The position numbers and the translations under genes are program-made. DNA of 64,000 bases from Ignavigranum ruoffiae. Lineage in GTDB: Bacteria; Bacillota; Bacilli; Lactobacillales; Aerococcaceae. The stretch lies in NCBI RefSeq assembly GCF_900110675.1, contig NZ_FOEN01000005.1, positions 1 through 64,000 on the forward strand, given 5' to 3'. A model generated the notes under the pieces. The model saw only the letters and a program-made list of their open reading frames with translations, ran no database searches and was not told the DNA's origin. Shown here in pieces: positions 18,017 to 26,488 of this stretch (position 1 is the stretch's first letter; each line of letters starts with the position of its first letter).

Positions 18017-18655
18017 TTAAGCGTGTTTGTCTGACCAAGCTTGAGGGTCTTGATACCATTCGTTGAGCGAATCATAATAGGCTTTAATTTCAGCATCTTG
18101 ACTCGCTACTTGTAACAAGGTTGAATAATCGGTTAAGGAATGTAAACTTAAGTCTGCTTCAGCAAAAGCCTGATAGCCTCGTTTCAATTGATAATTAAAA
18201 ATTGACATCACGCCAAGCACTTGACCACCTGCTTGACGAATCTGTTGAGCCGCATTTAAGACCGAACGCCCGGTAGAAACCAAATCTTCAATTAAGACAA
18301 CCTTGGCGCCAGGATCCAATCGACCTTCGATGGCTTGGCCCTTGCCATGGTCTTTGGCCGAAGATCTGACATAAATCATCGGTAAATCCATTTCTGCAGC
18401 AACAAAAGCGGCATGAGGAATGCCCGCCGTAGCAGTCCCAGCAATCACTTCGACTTCTGGGTAATGGGTTTGAATCGCTTGGGCTAAGAGATGTTCAATT
18501 TCTTGACGTTCCTTAGGATAAGACATAATGAGACGATTATCGGTATAAATCGGCGAACGTAAGCCAGACGCCCAGGTATAAGGCTCTTGTGGTTTCAAAC
18601 AAACAGCTTCGATCGTCATTAAAATTTCAGCAGCTCGCTGGGCGCTATTATTCAT
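18017..18655 (-). CDS. pyrE: Orotate phosphoribosyltransferase
   Basis: A 212-residue type I phosphoribosyltransferase that joins orotate to PRPP, giving OMP in pyrimidine synthesis. The PRPP-binding motif is VVLIEDLVSTGRSVLNAA, and the N-terminal YTWASGLRSPIYTDNR motif is specific to PyrE. It overlaps the end of pyrF by eight bases, indicating translational coupling. The length fits the family (about 210). Confidence 0.95.
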   Translation of the reverse strand: MNNSAQRAAEILMTIEAVCLKPQEPYTWASGLRSPIYTDNRLIMSYPKERQEIEHLLAQAIQTHYPEVEVIAGTATAGIPHAAFVAAEMDLPMIYVRSSAKDHGKGQAIEGRLDPGAKVVLIEDLVSTGRSVLNAAQQIRQAGGQVLGVMSIFNYQLKRGYQAFAEADLSLHSLTDYSTLLQVASQDAEIKAYYDSLNEWYQDPQAWSDKHA

Positions 18656-19385
18656 GCAATCTTCCTTTCTCCTTTAATCCTTCTTGCCAACTTTGACAGA
18701 TTTTACGATAAGCTGCGACGGGATCGTCAGCTTGAGTGATTGGCCGACCAACGACAATATAATCACAACCGTTTAGGGCTGCTTCATAAGGCGTCGCCAC
18801 CCGCTGTTGATCATCGTCGGCTCCTTTTTCCAGACGAATCCCTGGAGTCACTGTAAGAAAGTCTTGACCCAGTTGTTCCTTAATCGCCTTGGCTTCTAGT
18901 GGCGAACAAACGACCCCATCTAAACCTGCAGCTTGGGTAAGCTCGGCAAGATGACGCACAGATTCTTCCATACTAACTGAAACTTGTTGTTCGTTGGCTA
19001 ATTGATCGGCACTGGTCGAAGTCAGTTGGGTCACCGCTAAGAGTACGGGACGCTTTTTGCCTGCAGGGGTGCCTTTGCCTAAGCCTTTATGGGCCGCTTC
19101 CATCATCGCTTTGCCGCCTAGAGCGTGGACATTGACCATGGCCACCCCTTGTTTCGCCAGGGTCTTCATCGCCCATTTGACAGTATTAGGGATATCATGG
19201 AGCTTCAAGTCTAAGAAAATATCATGGCCTCGCTCTTGTAACTTCTCAATCATGGTTAAACCTGTGGTATAATATAACTCCATGCCAATCTTTACATTTA
19301 AAGCTTCTGAGAATTGATCTAAGAAATGCTCAAGTTGATCTAACTCTTGAAAATCCAGGGCAATTATTGGTTTCTTTGCGTCCAT
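18648..19385 (-). CDS. pyrF: Orotidine 5'-phosphate decarboxylase
   Basis: A 245-residue TIM-barrel enzyme converting OMP to UMP. The catalytic Lys-Asp pair is in DLKLHDIPNTV, and the C-terminal GCDYIVVGRPIT phosphate-binding motif is present. It is the first gene of pyrF-pyrE-MFS. A terminator hairpin lies only 27-55 bases upstream of the start codon, so transcription into the operon probably depends on its readthrough. AAAGGAG precedes the ATG. Confidence 0.95.
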   Translation of the reverse strand: MDAKKPIIALDFQELDQLEHFLDQFSEALNVKIGMELYYTTGLTMIEKLQERGHDIFLDLKLHDIPNTVKWAMKTLAKQGVAMVNVHALGGKAMMEAAHKGLGKGTPAGKKRPVLLAVTQLTSTSADQLANEQQVSVSMEESVRHLAELTQAAGLDGVVCSPLEAKAIKEQLGQDFLTVTPGIRLEKGADDDQQRVATPYEAALNGCDYIVVGRPITQADDPVAAYRKICQSWQEGLKEKGRLHE

Positions 19386-19411
19386 GCTTCATCTCCTTTA
19401 TAAATTTATAC

Positions 19412-19547
19412 AAAAAAAGATCCGCCTAAACGTGCGGATCCCTTGAAGTGCCTCAAATAATTATGGTTCCTGTGCCTTTGCCCAGGAAAAATATCATTTA
19501 TGGTAACTTTCATGTTTCTCGAACACGTTTAAAGATAGCTCATAACT
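19412..19547 (-). promoter_or_regulatory. pyrF leader with attenuator-like terminator; non-canonical
   Basis: Transcription from the promoter at 19554-19582 gives a leader of about 160 bases. It ends in a terminator: stem GATCCGC/GCGGATC (19419-19425, 19434-19440) followed by seven U. The loop-side sequence (19427-19434 on plus, TAAACGTG) is perfectly complementary over eight bases to 19524-19531 (CACGTTTA) near the 5' end, so a long-range pairing or pseudoknot could compete with the terminator. A hairpin TTCCTG/CAGGAA lies between them. I do not see the PyrR recognition sequence (loop with GAGAGG) known from other pyr leaders. Confidence 0.6.
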
Positions 19548-19553
19548 GACAAT

Positions 19554-19582
19554 ATTATACAGACTTGTAACTCACTTGTCAA
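19554..19582 (-). promoter_or_regulatory. Consensus promoter of the pyrF operon
   Basis: Minus strand TTGACA (19577-19582) and TATAAT (19554-19559), both perfect, with exactly 17 bases between. A promoter this strong fits control by attenuation downstream rather than at initiation. Confidence 0.88.
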
Positions 19583-19664
19583 AAATGTTTTTCCATTTCA
19601 CCCAATTTCTTAGCCAGAATGATCGTTTTTTTGCTTTCGCTGTCGAAAAAATTACCAGGCCTAT

Positions 19665-19693
19665 TTCACTTATTCGATATTTTTATGTATAAT
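19665..19693 (+). promoter_or_regulatory. Promoter of the yebC-family gene
   Basis: TTCACT (19665-19670) and TATAAT (19688-19693) with a 17-base spacer, about 35 bases before the start codon of the gene at 19728. Confidence 0.7.
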
Positions 19694-19727
19694 AAGCCTA
19701 TATATTTAGGAAAGTGAAGTGAAAATA

Positions 19728-20450
19728 ATGGGTCGTAAATGGATGAATATTAAAGAGAAAAAAGCCAACAAAGATCGCGATACTTCAGCCAAAAATGCTA
19801 AATTTGGTATCGAAATCTATGCTGCTGCACGTTCTGGTGAACCAGACCCCGAAAGTAACCAAAAATTAAAATTTGCCATTGAACGCGCTAAAACATACGA
19901 TGTCCCCCGTCATATTATTGAACGGGCAATTGAGAAAGCCAAAGGTGGCGACGATGAACACTACGATGAGCTCCGTTATGAAGGGTTCGGTCCGAATGGT
20001 TCAATGATTATTGTCGATGCCTTGACCAATAATGTTAATCGAACTGCTGGTAACCTTCGTTCTATTTTTAACAAAAATGGCGGCAATATGGGTGTGGCCG
20101 GTTCAGCTTCTTATATGTTTGATAATACCGCTGTCTTTGTGGTTGAAGATCAAGATGCCGAAAGCATTATGATGGGCTTACTTGAAGCCAACGTCGATGT
20201 GCGAGATGTGACTCAAGAAGACCAATCCGTAGTCATTTATGGCGAACCAGCTGCCTTTAATGCTATTCGTGAAAGTCTTGAATCGATGGGCATTGAAAAA
20301 TTTGCGGTGGCTGAATTAGAAATGATCGCCCAAAACGAAGTTAACTTAAGTTCAGAAAATCAAGCCCAATTTGAGAAATTAATCGATGCTCTCGAAGATG
20401 ATGAAGATGTTCAAAATGTCTTCCATAATGTCAATCTAACGGAGGAATAA
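19728..20450 (+). CDS. YebC/PmpR/TACO1 family protein
   Basis: A 240-residue protein starting [20 protein letters not shown], the signature of the YebC family. It has three domains, with [20 protein letters not shown] in the central region and an acidic C-terminus. Family members are described either as DNA-binding regulators or as translation factors that relieve ribosome stalling at proline stretches; sequence alone does not decide. I chose ATG 19728, where the conserved family N-terminus begins, over an in-frame GTG at 19719. The glutathione peroxidase gene follows after nine bases and is probably co-transcribed. Confidence 0.9.
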   Translation: MGRKWMNIKEKKANKDRDTSAKNAKFGIEIYAAARSGEPDPESNQKLKFAIERAKTYDVPRHIIERAIEKAKGGDDEHYDELRYEGFGPNGSMIIVDALTNNVNRTAGNLRSIFNKNGGNMGVAGSASYMFDNTAVFVVEDQDAESIMMGLLEANVDVRDVTQEDQSVVIYGEPAAFNAIRESLESMGIEKFAVAELEMIAQNEVNLSSENQAQFEKLIDALEDDEDVQNVFHNVNLTEE

Positions 20451-20459
20451 TAGATAACC

Positions 20460-20930
20460 ATGCCTTTGCCTAATTTCGAGCTTAAATATAGTGACGGTCG
20501 CCCCTATTCACTCAATGATTATAATAATTATGTCATCTTAATAGTGAATACTGCCAGTCAATGTGGCTTAAATGGCCAGCTACGTGAATTAGAAACGCTT
20601 TATCAAACTTACCGACAAGATGACTTTGTCGTTTTGGCCTTTCCTAGCGATCAATTTCATCAAGAACCCTTAGCTAATCAAGAGATGCAAAGTCAATGTC
20701 AACGCGACTTTGGCGTGAGCTTTCCAATCAACGAACGGGTTCAGATTAACGGTCAAGATACTGCTCCAATCTATCAATGGTTAAAACAAGAACGGTCTGG
20801 CTTCTTGAACGGCAGTATCAAATGGAATTTCACTAAATTTCTGCTCAATCGGCAAGGTCAAGTGGTGAAACGTTACCCACCTACCTTCTCTCCTCAACAA
20901 ATTGCTAAAGACATCGAGGACTTACTCTAA
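20460..20930 (+). CDS. Glutathione/thioredoxin peroxidase family protein
   Basis: A 156-residue thioredoxin-fold peroxidase. The peroxidatic cysteine is Cys35 in VNTASQCGLNGQ, and the tryptophan and asparagine of the active site lie in IKWNFTKFL. The usual FPCNQFGGQEP loop reads FPSDQFHQEP (residues 61-70): the Cys is Ser63, Asn is Asp64 and one residue is missing. Cys80 in SQCQRDFG is at the place of the resolving cysteine of thioredoxin-dependent members, so the enzyme probably still reduces peroxides with thioredoxin. It follows the yebC-family gene in an apparent two-gene operon ended by the hairpin at 20948-20987. Confidence 0.85.
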   Translation: MPLPNFELKYSDGRPYSLNDYNNYVILIVNTASQCGLNGQLRELETLYQTYRQDDFVVLAFPSDQFHQEPLANQEMQSQCQRDFGVSFPINERVQINGQDTAPIYQWLKQERSGFLNGSIKWNFTKFLLNRQGQVVKRYPPTFSPQQIAKDIEDLL

Positions 20931-20947
20931 TAAATTATTAAACTAGT

Positions 20948-20987
20948 AAATAGGCAATCCTTATTCGGGAAGAAGGGTTGCCTATTT
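20948..20987 (+). terminator. Rho-independent terminator after the peroxidase gene
   Basis: Stem AAATAGGCAA/TTGCCTATTT (20948-20957 with 20978-20987), extended inside by CCTT/AAGG, followed by TTG. The A/T-rich outer arms let it act in both directions. Confidence 0.85.
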
Positions 20988-21015
20988 TTGTGGGCAAACG
21001 ATTGATTACCCAAGT

Positions 21016-21647
21016 CTATGATTCATAAATACCGTGGATTTGATAGCCTTTTGCCTTGACTGCTTGAACAAAGGCCTCACTATGGCCTCGATCAAGCTGT
21101 AAGACTAGACGCAAGCTGCCGGATAGACCACTAGGTGACTGAGGTTCTCATCCACTTCGACCAATGCATCTCCCAATTCTTCAATCACACCCTGACGATC
21201 TTGATTTAATTCTAGAACGAGAGTCACACCGGGCTGATCATAACCACTAATATCAATGAAAGACTTGAAGATATCTTTATCGGTAATTAATCCCAATAAT
21301 TCTTCTTGGTCTACGACTAAGAGAACGCCAATATTTAAGTCACGCATCAAAGCCGCCGCTTCGGTAAGTAGGCATTGCTCGCTTACACATTTGACCTGAC
21401 GTTCCATAGCATCTTTACAGGTTAATTTACTTAATAAATAATTTAGTTCATAGACTGATAAGCTGGTTGCCTCGGAAGGCATTAATTTGGCTAGACTCTC
21501 TTTGGTCACTAAGCCAATCAATTTACCTTCAGCCATGACGGGCAAACGATTAATCTGATACTTTTACATTAAATCTTGAGCTTGGCTAATGCTAGTCCTT
21601 GGTTCGACCGTGATTAGATCTCGACTCATATAATCTTTTACAAACAT
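21016..21647 (-). pseudogene. CBS-CBS-ACT domain protein (AcuB-like), disrupted by a nonsense codon and a frameshift
   Basis: The reading frame starts at ATG 21647 with an intact AGGAGG ribosome binding site six bases upstream, and begins MFVKDYMSRDLITVEPRTS. Codon 28 is TAA (21564-21566), after which the same frame continues with KYQINRLPVMAEGKLIGLVT and a second CBS domain. Near 21106-21112 the frame ends as VVYPAACV, but a one-base shift restores LRLVLQLDRGHSEAFVQAVK and ends YQIHGIYES at 21016, giving about 211 codons, the family's usual length. The family binds adenosine ligands and senses metabolic state. It sits right after livF, as the last gene of the liv operon. Two lesions make a sequencing error less likely but do not exclude it. 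Confidence 0.85.
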
Positions 21648-21649
21648 CT

Positions 21650-22354
21650 CTAACCTCCTAAATAGGCTGCTTGAACTTTGGGATCAGCTAGCAATTCTTG
21701 GCCACTACCTGATAGAACCACTTTACCCGTTTCTAACACATAGGCTCGATTGGAAATTTTTAAAGCTTGGCGGGCATTCTGCTCAATTAATAGGACCGTC
21801 GTCCCCTGACTTTGAATATCTTGAATAATCTGAAATACTTCTTGAATAAATAACGGAGCTAGTCCCATCGATGGCTCATCTAATAGTAATAATTTGGGTC
21901 GACTCATCAGAGCACGTCCCATGGCCAACATCTGCTGCTCACCCCCTGATAAGGTTGAGGCATCTTGATTCAGACGCTCCTCTAAGATGGGAAAACGCTG
22001 ATAGACTACTTTTAAATCCTGAGCCAAGGCGCTCTTGTCTTTTCTTAAATAAGCCCCCATTAGCAGATTTTCCTTGACGGTCAATTCCCGAAAGACACGC
22101 CGTCCTTCTGGAACTTGAACCAAACCTGCTTGGACAATCTGCTTAGCCGATAAGCGACTCAGATCTTGTCCTTCAAAGCGGATGTGACCCTGACTGGCTT
22201 TAATCAGACCCGATAAAGTATTTAAGATGGTTGTTTTGCCCGCCCCATTCGCTCCAATTAAACTAATAATTTCACCTGGATGGACTTGGAAACTGACGTC
22301 TTTGACTGCCTTAATCATGCCATAATTGACCGATAATTGACTGACTTCTAGCAT
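21650..22354 (-). CDS. livF: Branched-chain amino acid ABC transporter, ATP-binding protein LivF
   Basis: A 234-residue ABC ATPase. Walker A is GANGAGKTTIL, the signature STLSGGEQQMLAMGRAL, and Walker B LLLLDEPSMGLAP. The short C-terminus and VPEGRRVFREL loop are typical of LivF rather than LivG. It energises, with LivG, uptake of Leu/Ile/Val through LivH-LivM. Its start codon overlaps the livG stop (TGATG), with GGGAGGTGA upstream. Confidence 0.95.
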   Translation of the reverse strand: MLEVSQLSVNYGMIKAVKDVSFQVHPGEIISLIGANGAGKTTILNTLSGLIKASQGHIRFEGQDLSRLSAKQIVQAGLVQVPEGRRVFRELTVKENLLMGAYLRKDKSALAQDLKVVYQRFPILEERLNQDASTLSGGEQQMLAMGRALMSRPKLLLLDEPSMGLAPLFIQEVFQIIQDIQSQGTTVLLIEQNARQALKISNRAYVLETGKVVLSGSGQELLADPKVQAAYLGG

Positions 22355-23127
22355 CAGGCATCACCTCCCAGATAAGCTTGAATTACCCTAGGATTCTCTT
22401 TAATTTCTTGCGGACTTCCTTGAGCAATTAGTTGGCCATATTCTAAGACATAAATGCGTTCACAGAGTTTCATGACCAAAGACATATCATGTTCAATTAA
22501 GACAATCGTTAAAGCGAAACGCTGACGAATGGTGTCGATCAAGCTCATTAATTCTTCCGTTTCTTTGGGATTCATACCGGCCGCCGGTTCATCTAAAAAG
22601 AGTAACTTAGGCTGAGTCGCTAAGGCCCGAGCAATTTCTAATTTTCTTTGTTGACCATAGGCTAGATTGCGTGCTGGTAGCATGGCGTGCTGATCGAGAT
22701 CAAAGATTGCTAACAACTTCAATGCTTGTTCTTCAACCAAGTCCTCTTGCTGATAATATCGTTGAGTCCGCCACAAACTATCCCAGACACTGGCGCCCTG
22801 CTTATGGTTCATCGCTACTTTAATATTATCGAGGACGGTTTGGTCTTTAAACAAACGAATGTTCTGGAAGGTTCGAGCCATGCCCTTTTGATTGATTATA
22901 TTGGGCTTTTTGCCTTGAATATCAATTGGCTTTCCTTCGGGATAGAAAGTGATTTGACCCGATGTCGGCCGGTAGACACCCGTCAAAAGATTGAAAAAAG
23001 TCGTCTTACCCGCCCCATTCGGACCGATCAAACCGATTAATTCATGGTGATCAATGGCTAGAGATATATTCGACACTGCCGTCAAGCCCCCAAAATTTTT
23101 GCTTAATGATTTGACTTCTAATAACAT
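22354..23127 (-). CDS. livG: Branched-chain amino acid ABC transporter, ATP-binding protein LivG
   Basis: A 257-residue ABC ATPase with Walker A GPNGAGKTTFFN, the LivG-type insertion after it containing MARTFQNIRLF, signature NLAYGQQRKLEIARAL and Walker B LLFLDEPAAGMNP. The C-terminal extension ending VIQAYLGG is characteristic of LivG. It pairs with LivF as the ATPase heterodimer. The start lies directly after the livM stop. Confidence 0.95.
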   Translation of the reverse strand: MLLEVKSLSKNFGGLTAVSNISLAIDHHELIGLIGPNGAGKTTFFNLLTGVYRPTSGQITFYPEGKPIDIQGKKPNIINQKGMARTFQNIRLFKDQTVLDNIKVAMNHKQGASVWDSLWRTQRYYQQEDLVEEQALKLLAIFDLDQHAMLPARNLAYGQQRKLEIARALATQPKLLFLDEPAAGMNPKETEELMSLIDTIRQRFALTIVLIEHDMSLVMKLCERIYVLEYGQLIAQGSPQEIKENPRVIQAYLGGDA

Positions 23128-24102
23128 TTAGCCGACCTCTTTTCTAATGGGGTTCTTTAAATGATTCAGCAGATAATGTGCTAGGTTAATTTCCTTAGTT
23201 CCTAATAATCCGCTAGGTCGAAAAATCATAATTAAAATCATAGCCAATGCATAGATAATCATTCTTAACTGACCAAAATCTTGTAAGGCTAAGTTGAGTA
23301 AACCCAGTACAATAGCAGCTAGGATGGTGCCAGAGAAACTTCCCATGCCACCAAAAACAACAATAATTAATATATCAATCGACCGATTGAATGAATAATC
23401 ACTGGGGGTGACAATGCCCAAATAATTGGCTTGCAAAGCTCCACCCATGGCAGCTGTAGCTGCGGCAATGACGAAAGCTAGCACCTTATACTTGGTAATG
23501 TTCACACCCATGGCTTCTGCAGCCACTTCATCTTGGTTCAATGCTCGGGTGACTCGACCAGCTGGACTGAAGGTATAATTTAGAATTAAGGTGAGGCACA
23601 AGACCATCACTATATATACTAGCCACCAATCGACTACTCGAGGGATGCCACTAATTCCAGCAGGACCATTGGTTAAGCCTTGTTGATTATTGATGACGAT
23701 ACGAATCACTTCACTAATCCCCAAAGTCGCAATCGCCAGATAGTCTCCCTTTAAACGTAAGGTAGGAATCCCCACCAGTAAAGCTAAGAAGACCGCTAAA
23801 CATATTCCGATCGCCAGCCCGACTAACCAAGCAGGGACAGGGTCTAAATTCAACCTTGTACTAGCAATAGCCGAAGCATAAGCACCGATAGCAATAAAGC
23901 CAGCATGACCTAAGGAAAATTGTCCCGCCACACCTAATACTAGATTCAAACCACTGGCATAGATAATGTTCAACATAATAGTAATTAGACTAATTCGATG
24001 GTAAGCGTTCAGCCACCCTAAATGAATCAAACTGGCTAGGATCACGAACGCCAGCAGAGATATTCCCAGCCAGATCATATTTCTATAATATCTATCTTGC
24101 AT
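23128..24102 (-). CDS. livM: Branched-chain amino acid ABC transporter permease LivM
   Basis: A 324-residue permease with about nine membrane segments. Typical family stretches are YASGLNLVLGVAGQFSLGHAG and the coupling-helix region AEAMGVNITKYKVLAFVIAA. It forms the translocation channel with LivH. ATG 24102 is preceded by AGGTGG at five bases; the in-frame GTG at 24111 lies within that ribosome binding site. Confidence 0.93.
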   Translation of the reverse strand: MQDRYYRNMIWLGISLLAFVILASLIHLGWLNAYHRISLITIMLNIIYASGLNLVLGVAGQFSLGHAGFIAIGAYASAIASTRLNLDPVPAWLVGLAIGICLAVFLALLVGIPTLRLKGDYLAIATLGISEVIRIVINNQQGLTNGPAGISGIPRVVDWWLVYIVMVLCLTLILNYTFSPAGRVTRALNQDEVAAEAMGVNITKYKVLAFVIAAATAAMGGALQANYLGIVTPSDYSFNRSIDILIIVVFGGMGSFSGTILAAIVLGLLNLALQDFGQLRMIIYALAMILIMIFRPSGLLGTKEINLAHYLLNHLKNPIRKEVG

Positions 24103-24111
24103 TTCTACCAC

Positions 24112-24990
24112 CTAAACTTTCTCTTTCAGTTGTTTGCCGAATAACCCCGCTGGAAGTAACAAAAGAATTAAAATCAATAAGAGATAAACTAGGGCATCTT
24201 TATAGGCCGACATGCCAAAGTAGACCATAATTGTTTCAAGAATACCAATCACATAACCGCCCACCATGGCTCCATTCACACTGCCGATACCGCCAACCAC
24301 TGACGCGATAAAAGCTTTCAAGCCAGGAGCCGTCCCCATAAGCGGCGACAAAGAATTATAATAAAGGGCGAATAAGACTCCCGCAGCCCCAGCTAAAGCT
24401 GACCCTAGGGCGAAGGTGAAGGAAATCACCCGGTCAACATCAATTCCCATCAGTCTCGCCGCCTCTTCGTCCACTGCCAAGGCTCGCATGGCTAGACCCA
24501 TTTTTGTCTTATGAACGATTAGATAGAGGGCTAGCATCAAAGCAATGGTTAAGATGAAGACTAACACTTGCTTAGAAGTTAGGATGAGACCAAAAATCTT
24601 ATAGACAGTCACCTTAATCGGTGCTGGAAAGGCCTTAACTTCCGGACTAAAGAAATAAATCATCAGATTTTGCAGCAAGTAGGATACACCAATCGCTGTA
24701 ATCAAGGCAGCAATTCTTGAAGAATGACGCAAAGGTTTATAGGCAATTCGTTCTATGCTCATCCCAATGCAGGCACAGACGAACATGACTGCGAGCAAGC
24801 TGACCCACAAATTCAAGCCTAATTGAATCATGAAATAGGCTCCCAGAAAGGCTCCTAACATAAAAACTTCCCCATGGGCGAAATTTATTAGACGAATCGT
24901 GCCATATACCATGGTATAGCCTAGGGCAATCAGAGCGTAGATACTTCCCACCGCGATACCATTAATGATTTGTTGGATAAATAACTGCAT
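24112..24990 (-). CDS. livH: Branched-chain amino acid ABC transporter permease LivH
   Basis: A 292-residue permease with about eight membrane segments. The N-terminus NGIAVGSIYALIALGYTMVY and INFAHGEVFMLGAFLGAY are hallmark LivH motifs, and AVDEEAARLMGIDVDRV is the coupling-helix region contacting the ATPases. It lies 53 bases after livJ in the same operon. Confidence 0.94.
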   Translation of the reverse strand: MQLFIQQIINGIAVGSIYALIALGYTMVYGTIRLINFAHGEVFMLGAFLGAYFMIQLGLNLWVSLLAVMFVCACIGMSIERIAYKPLRHSSRIAALITAIGVSYLLQNLMIYFFSPEVKAFPAPIKVTVYKIFGLILTSKQVLVFILTIALMLALYLIVHKTKMGLAMRALAVDEEAARLMGIDVDRVISFTFALGSALAGAAGVLFALYYNSLSPLMGTAPGLKAFIASVVGGIGSVNGAMVGGYVIGILETIMVYFGMSAYKDALVYLLLILILLLLPAGLFGKQLKEKV

Positions 24991-25043
24991 AGATGATTTC
25001 CTTTCTAATGTCCATGCTTATCAGTTAACGATAAATGTTTCTC

Positions 25044-26201
25044 CTACTGCACCAAAACTTCTTCAACTGCCTCGACCTTGCCATTAGTCAATTTCAACAT
25101 CAATGCAGGTTTAATCGGGTTATGATCACGATCCATATCAAAAGTCCCCGTCACGCCAGTAAACGCTTTGGTCTCTTCGAGTGCCTGCTTAATATCTTTA
25201 GCGTCCAAAGAATCTGCTCGTTCCATGGCGTCCATCATTAAATTGGCTGCATCAAAAGCTAAGGCTGCAAAGGTATCTGGTTCCTTACCATATTTATCCT
25301 GATAAGCCTTTAAGAAAGCTTGTACTTCTGCCGAGTCAGAATTGCTGGAGAAGTGAGAAGTATAATACAGATCGTTCACATTCTCTGCTCCTGCTAATTC
25401 AACCAGAGTAGGCGAAGCGAGACCATCACCACCGACGATTATCTGATTGAGACCCATTTCTCGCGCTTGTTTAATCAATAAGCCGACTTCAGTATAATAA
25501 CCGGGTACATATAACACATCGAAATCTTGAACTAATAAACTAGTCAAGACCGCTGAGAAATCAGTGTCTCCACTCGCATAGGCCTCTTGAGCAACCACTT
25601 GCCCCCCCTTGGCTTCCAATTCAGCTTGAAAAGCCTTAGCCAATCCTTGGGAATAATCCAAACTTTGATCTACCAGAATTGCTACTTTCTTGGCGCCTAA
25701 TTGGTCGACAACATAGGCACCCGCGGCTTTCCCTTGATATTGGTCTTCAAAACACACTCGAAAAATCCAGTCCAAGACTTTGCCCGAGGAGTCTAAAGTA
25801 ACACCATTCCCCGTCACCGCAGGAAAGATGGATGGTAAGCCAGCTTGACTGACTACCGGAATAGTAGCTTTGGCATCACCGGTGGGAGCCGGTCCCAAAA
25901 TGGCATGGACCCCCTGATCAATCAAACGAGTGGCGACAGAAGTCGCTTCGGTTAAATCTGATTTGTTGTCATAATTGATATATTCAATCTGCTTGCCTTT
26001 AATTCCGCCATCAGCATTCTTTAATTCAATAGCTAATTGAGTGGCTTCATCCATTGGCGTACCATAAGAAGCCGCTCCGCCGGTTAATTCGAAATTCCCA
26101 CCGATCTTCACCGTGTCTTCAGCTGCAGCGACTGACGAACTTAAAGGGTTCAATAGCAACAAGGTCGGTAATAAAGCAGCAAACATCTTTCTACACATCA
26201 T
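25044..26201 (-). CDS. livJ: Branched-chain amino acid ABC transporter substrate-binding protein, apparently without lipobox
   Basis: A 385-residue periplasmic-binding-protein-like domain of the Leu/Ile/Val family (KIGGNFELTGGAASYGTPMD near the mature start). The N-terminus is a secretion signal: MCRK, a hydrophobic run ALLPTLLLLNP, then SSSVAAAEDTVK. I see no cysteine after the hydrophobic core and hence no lipobox; an AxA-type signal peptidase I site (VAA-AED) fits instead. Gram-positive binding proteins are normally lipid-anchored, so release or another retention mechanism is implied. GAGGAGG lies eight bases before ATG 26201. It heads the operon downstream of the leader-peptide attenuator. 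Confidence 0.9.
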   Translation of the reverse strand: MMCRKMFAALLPTLLLLNPLSSSVAAAEDTVKIGGNFELTGGAASYGTPMDEATQLAIELKNADGGIKGKQIEYINYDNKSDLTEATSVATRLIDQGVHAILGPAPTGDAKATIPVVSQAGLPSIFPAVTGNGVTLDSSGKVLDWIFRVCFEDQYQGKAAGAYVVDQLGAKKVAILVDQSLDYSQGLAKAFQAELEAKGGQVVAQEAYASGDTDFSAVLTSLLVQDFDVLYVPGYYTEVGLLIKQAREMGLNQIIVGGDGLASPTLVELAGAENVNDLYYTSHFSSNSDSAEVQAFLKAYQDKYGKEPDTFAALAFDAANLMMDAMERADSLDAKDIKQALEETKAFTGVTGTFDMDRDHNPIKPALMLKLTNGKVEAVEEVLVQ

Positions 26202-26228
26202 TTTCTATTCCTCCTCGGATATTCTATG

Positions 26229-26458
26229 AAAAAAAGACCCCCGCTAGATGAATTCATCTAACGGAGGTCGATAAAAACCGCCACGAAAAGCTTTGTGATG
26301 CCGCTAGATTATTTCATCTATGCGGACACCAAAATTATTAGCACCTCATAGATACAAACTTTCGTTTTACCGTGTTTGTATCTGTGAGGATACAAACACT
26401 ATCTAATCACAATGCTAATAATGACTAATAAGTTTAGTGTTTGTTGTCGATGTGCCAT
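26229..26458 (-). promoter_or_regulatory. liv operon leader: leader-peptide transcription attenuator (candidate)
   Basis: Read on the minus strand, the leader holds in order: a 19-codon Leu/Ile/Val-rich peptide gene (26458-26399); a perfect 11-base hairpin (26372-26382 with 26389-26399) starting at its stop codon; an overlapping alternative hairpin (26344-26359 with 26374-26389); a segment (26334-26343) perfectly complementary over ten bases to the Ile-Ile-Ser codons of the peptide gene (26413-26422); a third hairpin (26295-26328); and a 15-pair terminator (26236-26269) with seven U (26229-26235). The third hairpin's 3' arm can also pair with the terminator's 5' arm, as an antiterminator would. 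Mismatches on the plus strand become G-U pairs in minus RNA. No T-box sequence is seen. Confidence 0.75.
26399..26458 (-). CDS. Leader peptide rich in Leu, Ile and Val (19 residues)
   Basis: ATG at 26458 and stop TAG at 26399 encode MAHRQQTLNLLVIISIVIR. Nine of the last twelve residues are Leu, Ile or Val (LNLLVIISIVI region), the very amino acids the downstream transporter carries. AAGGAG (26471-26476 on plus as CTCCTT) lies 12 bases upstream, slightly far but usable. The peptide gene lies between the liv promoter and a series of competing hairpins, as in classical amino-acid attenuators. It is too short for routine gene finders. Confidence 0.75.
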   Translation of the reverse strand: MAHRQQTLNLLVIISIVIR

Positions 26459-26488
26459 AATTTCTTCAATCTCCTTTTCATTAGGGTT

